Assembly (NCBI RefSeq): GCF_004664715.2
Contig: NC_051069.1
Span: 1,120,001 to 1,184,000 of the forward strand
Direction: 5' to 3'
Length of the DNA stretch: 64,000 bases
From: Peromyscus leucopus
Lineage: Eukaryota > Chordata > Mammalia > Rodentia > Cricetidae
Shown: positions 55,134 to 64,000 of the stretch, one piece after another
Layout of the letters: each line of letters begins with the position of its first letter
Position numbering within the stretch: position 1 is the stretch's first letter
The notes under the pieces: model-generated
What the model saw: only the letters and a program-made list of their open reading frames with translations
Databases searched by the model: none
Told to the model about the DNA's origin: nothing
Made by a program: the position numbers and the translations under genes

Positions 55134-55587
55134 TCTCTGTAAAGGACATCTTTACCATTGGATAGTTTCTGTAAAGGACATCTCTACAGTTGGACAGTCT
55201 CTGTAAAGGACATCTCTACAATTGGGCAGTCTCTGTAAAGGACATCTCTACAGTTGGACAGTCTCTGTAAAGGACATCTCTACAATTGGGCAGTCTCTGT
55301 AAAGGACATCTCTACAGTTGAACAGTCTCTGTAAAGGACATCTCTACAGTTGGACAGTCTCTGTAAAGGACATCTCTACAGTTGGACAGTCTCTGTAAAG
55401 GACATCTCTACAATTGGACAGTCTCTGTAAAAGACATCTCTAATGTTGGACAGTCTCTGTAAAGGACATCTCTAATGTTGGACAGTCTCTGTAAAGGGCA
55501 TCCCTACCATTGGACAGTCTCTGTAAAGGACATCTCTAATGTTGGACAGTCTCTGTAAAGGACATCTCCTCCTCTACCATTGGACAG
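55134..55587. repeat. 32-bp minisatellite, 14 copies
   Basis: The unit is tctctgtaaaggacatctct followed by acagttggacag. Fourteen units in register; the last has a 6-bp insertion. Variants at unit positions 21-25 (acagt, acaat, aatgt, accat) and 28-29 show a mixed order, with an alternating pair (acagttggacag / acaattgggcag) repeated in copies 2-5. Confidence 0.96.
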
Positions 55588-56149
55588 TCACAGCAACTCA
55601 CTAGGCTGACGTAAGAGGAAATGAAGTTCACAGCTGCTGTCACCCTAGGCTGTTTTCAAGCATTGTTGGCTCCTGTGTGGCCCTTGAGGGTAGCAGGGAA
55701 CCCTGCCTTCTGGAAATCAAGGAGTGTCTCCAGCAGAGGCCATCAGGAGAGCAGATGGGGACGCTGGACCCACAGGGAGGAGCAGGTCATCCTCAGAAGT
55801 CAGTGTCCCTGGAGAAACTAGTCTGGAAGAGGTTTCAAAGTGAAAGGAGTGATTCAAAGAAAGCCGCTTTTAATGCGACGAAAGGCATCGATGAAAACCA
55901 TCTGCAAACAACTCCGTAGTTCCTTGTCTTTTTAAAACAAGCATGAAAGAGGAAGCTAGGTAGGCAGGCCGACAGATATGTTTAAGGGATCATTCTGCTG
56001 CCAGGGCCTTTGTGTTTTTCATATAACATGTAGTGAATTCTAAATACTGAACTATCCAGGAAGATGTTACAGAGAGCTGCTACATTGTGCAGACTGAACA
56101 ACTGAGGAAAGCCTTCTAGAGCCTTGGTTGATACCACATCTAGCAAGGC

Positions 56150-56345
56150 CCAGTGACATGACTCAACCGTAAAGACACCTGCAGTGTGAGCGAGCCTGAC
56201 AACCTGAATCTGATCCCTGGTGGCTTGCATCTGTATTCCAGCACTTGTATGGAGAGAAGAGAGGCAGAGAGATGGGAGAATCATCTGAAGTTTTCAGGCC
56301 AGACAGTCTGGAGTATACAGCAAGCAGAAAGAGAAAGACACCCTG
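56150..56345 (+). mobile_element. Rodent tRNA-derived SINE (diverged)
   Basis: 'gtgacatgactcaaccgtaa', 'gcctgacaacctgaatctga', 'ccctggtggcttgcatctgt'. Confidence 0.5.
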
Positions 56346-56689
56346 CCTCAAAAACCAAGGTGGAAGGACAGAACTAACTTCAGAAAGTTGTCTCTGACCT
56401 CTGCGTACACCTTGGCAGGCATATTCCTATATTACCACCAGGAGCCCAAGTATTGTGTAGAACGGGGATGCAGGATTCTAATGGTAACACAGTAAATTGA
56501 CCTTTCCAGAATAAAGAACCACAATATAAATGAATGAATTTTATTATGGTGCTTCTTGTTAATATTTTCATTTCAGTCCTCCCTTAGCTTTCTCAAAAAC
56601 ACACAACAAGCATATATAACATTTGTTTCATTTTCAAAAATAAATACGACCTTTCATAGAGAAGTATAATCACATGGTTTTTAAGACGA

Positions 56690-56898
56690 TAGGCTCTGAG
56701 GTCCAACTGCTTGAGTGTAGTCCCTTATGTGTGCCTATGCAAGTCATGTGACCCGCCAGAGCACGCACCCCCCCCCTTTGAAGAGGAACAGAGGCAATTT
56801 CTTTCTGGTGGGGTTGATGTGAAGAATGACTGAGCTAATAATCCTTGGACAGGTCTTAGAATAGTGTTTGGTACACAGTAAGCACTTACTAGATGCCA
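56690..56898 (+). mobile_element. MIR relic (nearly full length)
   Basis: 'gctctgaggtccaactgctt', 'gcaagtcatgtgacccgcca', 'gtgaagaatgactgagctaa' and 'cacagtaagcacttactaga' follow MIR from head to 3' end. Confidence 0.75.
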
Positions 56899-56992
56899 CC
56901 CAGTATTGTTATGTCTTTCATAAGCAGTTTGACTTAATGCACTTAAAGTTTATGTGTACATATCATACAGAGTCTGCACCTTTCTTTCTCTT

Positions 56993-57262
56993 CCTTCCTT
57001 CCTTCCTTCCTTCCTTCCTTCCTTCCTTCCTTCCTTCCTTCCTTCCTTCCTTCCTTGAGACAAAATCCCATGTATCCTAAAGTGGCCTTAAACTCTTGTG
57101 TAGCTACAGATGACCTTGAACTTCTGATCCTCCTGCCTCAGCCTCTCAGTGCTGGGATTACAGGTGTGCACCTCCATGCCCAGTTACGCAGTGCTGAGGA
57201 TGGAGCTGGGCTTTGTGCCTGCCAGGCAGCTGTCTATCAGCTGAGCACATCCCTAACCCTTG
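56993..57262 (-). mobile_element. (CCTT)n plus B4 SINE
   Basis: (CCTT)n to 57056, then antisense B4: 'gagacaaaatcccatgtatc', 'gtgctgggattacaggtgtg', 'ctgtctatcagctgagcaca'. Confidence 0.75.
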
Positions 57263-57285
57263 TATCACTGTATCGTTGTGAAAAG

Positions 57286-57288
<3 letters not shown>

Positions 57289-57326
<38 letters not shown>

Positions 57327-57505
57327 GTATATAAACATAGGAGAGTGCAGATGCCTGCATAGGCCAGAAGAGGGCGGCAGGTTTTTTGGAGATGGAATTG
57401 GTTGTGAGTTGTCCGATGTGGGTTGTCCGATGTGGGTGCTGAACTCAGCTCCTCATGAGTGAGCAGCAAGTGTTCTTAACTGCTGAGCCATCTCTCCAGC
57501 TCCAC
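57289..57505 (-). mobile_element. (TG)n plus B3 SINE with 15-bp internal duplication
   Basis: TG run 57289-57324, then 'aggccagaagagggcggcag', a doubled gttgtccgatgtggg (about 57407-57437), and 'gctgagccatctctccagct'. Confidence 0.85.
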
Positions 57506-59929
57506 CATTTTTATAAAAAAATATAATTAACTGGATTCTATTTCATTCAAGCACCATGATTCAATTAACCTATCCTGTCACACTGGAATTTCAAAGGTTG
57601 TCCTTACTCTTTCTTAAGCAATCCATCTTCTGCACACATCCTTGGACATTCTCCTAATTGTTTTCTCAGGTTAAATTCCTTGATGAAGAATTGCCAGTCC
57701 CAACAGTATGTGAGCCTTAAATCTTTCAGTGCACAAGGCCTAATTTGTTCTGTGGAAATTTGTGTGCACTGAAACTCACCAATACTGTAAGGATGTGACT
57801 TCCTGACCCCTCTGCCAACATCAGCAATGAGAAATGGAGTATGTGGAGAATTTCTTGCCTTTGCAGACCTGTCCTTCTAAAAGACAGTAAGATTCCCTGC
57901 AGGATAGTGCCCTCGGGTAGCTAAGCTCAAGAGCTTACGCTTGTGAGTTGGGTTCTCTCAGGGCCCAGAGTGGGTCTCAGCAGCCGATGGGAACCAAGAA
58001 AGGACTCAGAAGGAGCCAGTATGCCCTGGGATCCAGAACCTGCTGCTCAGTGAGGACTCTGTCATGGCTGTATGTTAACACGGTAGAGGCATATGGGAGG
58101 GGAAGATACCACAAAATGCCACAGGCAGTTGGGGAGATTCTAAGGCCAGCCTCACTCTTCATAGCAGTCTGCTCTCCTAGCAACTAAAGGGTCTTACGAG
58201 AATATGTCCATCACTTCTACAGATTGTATCCTCAATGATGTAATCACCTTCCATCAGGCTTCCCTCCCCCAAGTATCCCAGTGTTCTCCATATCGCCACA
58301 CCAAGATTCTAGCAAAGGAACTTTCAGGGAACAAGCCACATCCAACCCCTAGTGAGAGGAGACTTGCTCAGGTAAGCAGGCCGGTAGAAAGCATGCCTTC
58401 TTTTCCTCAAGCCTAAAGATGGGAATCCCAAAGAGTGGATTCTGTTAGAGAAGAAAAGAGACTGATGTGTTTCCAGGAGGAGAGGTCAGACGCGAGGGGA
58501 CCAGAAAGAGGCGTCTGCTGAAGCCTTGGGATAATTCATGGGGCAAAATTAGCTCAAACCTGGTGTAAAGTGTATGTTAGAGCCCTCAAAGCAGGGCCTG
58601 TTCTTCTCTTTTCTTTCCTTCCTGCAGCCTCTTTCTCCCCTCCCTCCTCTTCCCTCCTCTCCTTCCCTCCCTCTTCTTTTGCAGGTAGGTACCTGATGTC
58701 TCCAACAGTTGTTGAGGACACAACTCATCTACCATTGCCTTTCCCTTGCACAATTCTTGAACCTCAACTGGCTGCAGAGGCCTGAGTTGATTTCAGTGCT
58801 CTTGGTCCTGTTGTTGTGACCCAGGTGCCTGGATTGGCACCTGATGATGGTAGCTTTGTCATAGGCCAGGAGATCAGGTGGCATCTACTCTCTAATCCTT
58901 TTCACAACTGTTCCTATTCTAGGTCCTTTGCATGTTCACACCGATTACCCAGCCTGTGCATTCTTGCAGGGGGGCTGCTAGGCTGGTGACAGGGCTCACA
59001 GTGGACGGATGGACCACCAAGAGCACCTAGCCCTGGGCTTGTCAGTCCAGCTAGGGCCCACTCGGCCATCTGGCAAAAGCTCAGGGCAGCTTCAGGCTGT
59101 GAAGGCTGCTGCTTCCTCACTTGGGAAGGTAATGGGAATACAACTTCCAGTGGGTATTTTGATAACTATATAGTATAATCTTTGTGGAATTCTGAATAAA
59201 ATATTATATAAAAACCCCATCATTTGTGCCCAAGGGCCATAAAACTGATGTAATTTGAATGTAATAAAATATAAGCAAGCAGCAAACAGTTCTTGTGGGC
59301 TTTCTCTTAATTTTTCAACACATACTTCAGAGTTTTAAGATACAGCGTTTACAGCGTTCACCTTCCTGAATTAGGGGTGGGGGGTGCTGAGAAATAATTA
59401 GTAGGCAATTTTTTGGCCCTGGGGCTTTTCTTGTAAATGTTTTTGTTGGCAGGCACACTCTTGAGAACAGGAAGTCAGTCTCTTGTTACAGATTTAAGAC
59501 TTTTCAGAGCCAAATAACAGAAAACTGGGTTAGTTCTGAAATGAGAGCTGGGATGGGGGCAGGGTGGGCTGTCCTGGGCTCTTTCTGGAGATTAATGACA
59601 TCTTGCAAATATTAATTCTCTCTTTTCCTCTTAACTTGCCACCTCCTAAACAAAACATACTCAGACTGAAAACAACTTAGCTGATCATTTTGTAGCCCTA
59701 CCCTAAAAGAAAAGATCTTTATGGTACCCACAGATTTATTTTAAAACTTTTGGAGAGCTGGGGAAAAGAAAGTTAGGATTGTCTCAAGTTGACTGTGTGT
59801 TGTTGTTATTGTTGTTTTTTGTTTGTCTTTTTACAAAATCTTCAATATGAAATTTAAAGTATTAGACCTGCTATTAAAGATGCTCTTTTTTACAGTAATC
59901 ATAAAGATTTCTACTTTTCTTTGAAGTTT

Positions 59930-60098
59930 TATTTATTTTTTTAATGTGAGAGTGCTCTGTTCTGCACGTACACTTAGATGCCAGAAGAAGGCATCAGATT
60001 CTATTATTGACCCACCATGTGGTTACTGGGAATTGAACTCAGGACCTCTTGAAGTACAGCCAGTGCTTTTAACTGCTGAGCCATCTCTCCAGCCCCCT
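59930..60098 (-). mobile_element. B3-type SINE
   Basis: 'tgccagaagaaggcatcaga', 'gaattgaactcaggacctct', 'aactgctgagccatctctcc'. Confidence 0.82.
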
Positions 60099-60385
60099 TC
60101 TTTGAAGTTTTAAAAACAGTTTTTCTTACTAAGTAGAGTGTTGAAGCACATTTACTCTTGTAAATGGTATCGATATGTCATTGAACTGGTTGCAAATACA
60201 GTGATTGTTTGAAGTGGTGAGACTGGACATTTGACCATTAGTTGTTGGATTAGAAAATAAGGAAACTGGTGCTGCCCTCCAAATTCATAAATGGGCTTGG
60301 TAAGGTAGAAAAGGAATTAAATTAAGTTTCTACAAATGGTACTAAAAAGTTGTAATCTTGACGAAGTTTATAATCTGGAGGAGGG

Positions 60386-60545
60386 GCCGGGTAGTGGTTG
60401 CACATGCCTTTAATTCCAGCACTTGGGAGACATAGGCAGGCAGATCTCTGTGAGTTCGAGGCCAGCCTGGTCTACAGAGTCAGTTCCAGGTCAGCCAGGG
60501 CTACACAGAAAACCCTGTCAGGAAAAAACAAAACAAAACAAAACA
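60386..60545 (+). mobile_element. B1 SINE
   Basis: 'gccgggtagtggttgcacat', 'aattccagcacttgggagac', 'gaggccagcctggtctacag', 'ggctacacagaaaaccctgt', A-rich (aaaac)n tail. Confidence 0.92.
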
Positions 60546-60572
60546 AAAGAAAAGTCATGGAAACAAACAAAC

Positions 60573-60576
<4 letters not shown>

Positions 60577-60635
<59 letters not shown>
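60577..60635. repeat. (GA)n microsatellite
   Basis: Pure GA run of about 29 units shortly after the B1 tail. Confidence 0.95.
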
Positions 60636-60637
<2 letters not shown>

Positions 60638-60874
60638 ACATATGCCATGGTATGAGTGTGGATGACAAAGGGTAGCTTTTGGTTTTCACTGTCCACATTG
60701 TTGAAGCAGGGTCTCTCCCCTGTCTCTGCTCTAAGTGACCCTGGCTAGCTGGTCTCCAAGCTTCAGGCAACTTTCATCTTTGCCTTCCAGCTCACTGTAG
60801 GAGCACTGAGATTGCACTGTTTTATGTATACCACAGAGCTGGGCATTTGCAATGATTCTTTTAAAAATTAAATG

Positions 60875-60876
<2 letters not shown>

Positions 60877-60922
<46 letters not shown>

Positions 60923-61068
60923 GGGGTATACATGCCACTGTATGTGTGTGGAGGTCAGAAGACAACTTTGTGGAGTAAGCTGTCTCCTTCAACCTTTGCA
61001 TGGTTCTGGGATTGAATTCAGGTTGTTAGGTTTGTGTGGCTAGCACCTTTATCTTACTGGCCCTGGGA
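60877..61068 (-). mobile_element. (ATT)n plus B3/B4-type SINE
   Basis: (ATT)n to 60921, then antisense 'gtgtggaggtcagaagacaa', 'ggttctgggattgaattcag', 'gctagcacctttatcttact'. Confidence 0.7.
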
Positions 61069-61391
61069 TAGTTCTTAAAACACAAAAGCTTTATAAAACT
61101 TTGATATTTTTGAGGAAAAGATCGTTTTCCTATAACAAGGATAGATATTGTACTGATAATCTAGAAGTTTCCATGATATTACAGTATCTCAGAAAAGAAA
61201 ACAGTTTACACATGTCCCAATATAGCTGTTCATATGATTCACATGTCCCAGTATAGAGGCTCTGCATTCAGGGACCTCCACACAAAGAAGGAAAGGGCAG
61301 AACAGTGGAGTGAGTAGCTGGTGGAGTCTGGAAGGATGTGTTCCCAGACTGTAAGGACATGTTCACCCTAAGTCCAACTCTTTCTTTCTTA

Positions 61392-61606
61392 AGATTTATT
61401 TTATTTGTATGTCTTGTGTGCATATCTGTGTGTAGGTATGTGCACATGAATTCAGCTACCTGTGTAGGTCAGATGAGGGCATCAGATACCCTGGATCTAC
61501 AATACAGGCAATTATAAAATGCCTGATATGGGTGCTAGGAATAGAACTCAGGTGCTTTAGAAGAGCTGTACACATTCAATAACCACTGAGCAATCTCTCC
61601 AACTCT
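61392..61606 (-). mobile_element. B3-type SINE (diverged)
   Basis: 'gtcagatgagggcatcagat', 'gctaggaatagaactcaggt', 'ccactgagcaatctctccaa'. Confidence 0.75.
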
Positions 61607-61714
61607 TTAGCTTGTATACAACACTGTGTGTCCAGCTGCAGATTGAACAAGTTCAGAAAACCACAATTTGCAACCCTTGGCTCACATTAACTGTTTCCTT
61701 TCTTATATTATCAA

Positions 61715-62430
<716 letters not shown>

Positions 62431-62914
62431 ACTTTGGATGTTGAAAAAGAAAAAGAGAGAAACTATTCCTTCAAAACGACCTCTTTCTTCAGCCCATTCC
62501 AAGTGGCATCCCTCCCACACCATTTGTTATAATTTGCTTGTCTTCTGCTATTTTGACAAATTTTGAATTTTTAACCCTATAAATAATCTTAAACTACTCA
62601 AAGCTGTCATCCCCTAGATATGAAAATCAAATTACGCTCAAGAATTCTGGGTGATGGAAAACATTATCCAGTCCCACAAGATATGGATGGCTATGGGAGT
62701 GTGGCAAAGCTGATAAACCTGGACCGTCGTCAGCACTGGAGGAGTGTTTATTTAAAGGGGGATACCTGCTTCCTGGTTTTACAGCATACCAAGTATTTCT
62801 TCTCAACATTTATGAGCTTAAATAGATGCAGATGTTGCCAAAGAATGTGTTGTGAGACCAGCCATCTTAGAATTGTACAGTTTGAGCACTGAGAGGCCTG
62901 TGGGAGGATAGCTC

Positions 62915-62992
62915 CACACCCTCCTTTTAAGTGGGAGGAAACTGAGGCTCGGAGACCTTCATGGACTTAACACAAACGTAGTGGTATGCAGA
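62915..62992 (-). mobile_element. MIR relic
   Basis: 'ccttttaagtgggaggaaac tgaggctcgg' matches the antisense MIR block 'ttttacagatgaggaaactgaggc'. Confidence 0.6.
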
Positions 62993-63045
62993 CACTCTCC
63001 CCTGAAGTCCTGGTTGTAGATTGTGTTTGTCCTAGTTCTCTGTCT

Positions 63046-63046
<1 letters not shown>

Positions 63047-63095
<49 letters not shown>

Positions 63096-63268
63096 CTGTG
63101 TCTGTTTTGTTTTTCTGTCTGTCTGTTTGTCTGTCAGAGAATAGGTCGCAGAGGACCACTGTGGAATTGGTTCCCTCATCCCACCTCTATGTGGGTCCCA
63201 GAGATTGAACTCAGGTCACTAGGCTTGTACCCAAGTGCCTTTACCTACTGAGTCATCTTGCTGGCCTG
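63047..63268 (-). mobile_element. (TG)n plus B3/B4-type SINE
   Basis: TG run to 63091, then antisense 'gtgggtcccagagattgaac', 'tcaggtcactaggcttgtac', 'acctactgagtcatcttgct'. Confidence 0.72.
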
Positions 63269-63589
63269 AGATTGACTAATTTTCTTCAAACTGTGTTCAG
63301 TCTCCTATCTGGATTACCTTGTGCTATGTCTCTCCCATTTGGGGGATTTTCTGTTTTCTGTTTTTTTTCCTGAGCAATTCTCCTGTCTATTTCGTAGGCA
63401 TCCCATACTCCTCCTCTTCAGCTCTTGGTTGGCATGGTCCAGAGCTTTTTTCTTTCATGTAAAGGTGACGAGACAGGATTCTGGCTAGGGATGATGAGAG
63501 ACTGGGTAGTCAGTTTTTCCCTGCTCTGGGCTGTGGAGCACCAGCTTCTTTAGCTCCCTGGCCTCTGATCTCCATCCAAAGAGTAGCAG

Positions 63590-63745
63590 ATGTGGGCTAG
63601 AACAATGGCTTCCGGCTTAGGAATGTGTGCTGCTTTGGCAGAGGACTCAAGATTGGGTCCCAGCATCCAAAAATCTTACAAAAACCTGTAACTCTGGCTC
63701 CAGGGGATTCATCACCCTCTTCTGGATTCCTCAGCCACATTATAT
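63590..63745 (+). mobile_element. B3-type SINE
   Basis: 'ggctagaacaatggcttccg', 'ggcagaggactcaagattgg', 'catcaccctcttctggattc'. Confidence 0.75.
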
Positions 63746-63747
63746 TT

Positions 63748-63898
63748 ATTTATTTTTTCAAGATGAGGTTTCTCTTGTAACAGTTCTGGCTGTTCTGGAA
63801 CTCACTCTGTAGACCAGGCTTGCTTCAAACTCACAGAGATCCACCTGCCTCTGCCAACCTAGTGCTGAGTTTAAAGGCGTGTGCCACCACTGCCCAGC
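63748..63898 (-). mobile_element. B1 SINE inserted in the tail of the preceding SINE
   Basis: T-rich start, 'gttctggctgttctggaact', 'cactctgtagaccaggcttg', 'ctcacagagatccacctgcc', 'ttaaaggcgtgtgccaccac'. Confidence 0.92.
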
Positions 63899-64000
63899 AA
63901 AATAAATATTTTTTAAAAGAGCAATAGTTGTGACCATAATGAAGACCCACTTATTTCCAGTCACTACAGGGACCACATTCAGCCCATGAGCCTAGGAGGA

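Noticed and set aside
55134..55587. CRISPR-like array
   Set aside because: Units are directly adjacent 32-bp tandem repeats with no spacers, in a mammalian genome; it is a minisatellite.
58600..58700. Possible Polr2m/GCOM1 exon after a pyrimidine tract ending ttttgcag|gtaggtacc
   Set aside because: The acceptor looks good but is followed at once by a donor-like gtaggt and no recognisable Polr2m peptide follows.

Overview
The window is mammalian nuclear DNA from a rodent, most likely a cricetid (deer mouse, vole or hamster group). The main evidence is the dense cover of rodent SINEs (B1, B2/B3, B4, ID), often nested, with many long (TG)n tracts. The freshest B1 copies (34372-34564, 32563-32737) carry the 'ccaggaaaggcgcaaagc' version of the B1 right half, which I associate with cricetids rather than Mus. 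No operons, CRISPR arrays, tRNA or rRNA genes are visible, and nearly all long reading frames are chance frames across SINEs and microsatellites.

One protein-coding gene runs through most of the window on the + strand: the 3' part of Myzap (myocardial zonula adherens protein, Myozap; the upstream gene of the MYZAP-GCOM1-POLR2M complex locus). Eight coding exons were found by their AG/GT borders and continuous reading frame: 938-1090, 4263-4388, 5982-6110, 9202-9281, 11192-11297, 31052-31135, 41737-41837 and 53252-53348 (stop TAG 53346-53348). They join without a frame break into 291 codons, the coiled-coil C-terminal part of a protein of about 466 residues. The 5' exons lie upstream of the window. 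The last exon continues as a 3' UTR to a poly(A) signal at 54101-54106. Polr2m, the next gene of the complex locus, is not seen and should lie beyond 64000 if synteny holds.

Layout: 1-11300 holds the first five exons, spaced about 1.6-3.2 kb apart, with SINEs, simple repeats and a GC-rich minisatellite next to the third exon's donor. 11298-31051 is a 19.8-kb intron, 31136-41736 a 10.6-kb intron and 41838-53251 an 11.4-kb intron. They contain SINEs, ancient MIR/L2/L1M relics, a URR1 hAT element, a solo LTR with target duplication, and a polyadenylated antisense retrocopy inserted into an older rodent repeat. 54127-64000 is downstream DNA with a 14-copy 32-bp minisatellite (55134-55587), more SINEs and a processed Rpl18 pseudogene (61715-62430).

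I found no previously undescribed gene system. The more interesting items are the two minisatellites, the open intron-retention frame after the third exon, the splice context for Myzap-Polr2m read-through, two related solo LTRs, the unidentified retrocopy, and a 19-bp inverted repeat pair. Repeat family names come from memory of consensus sequences, not from a database search.
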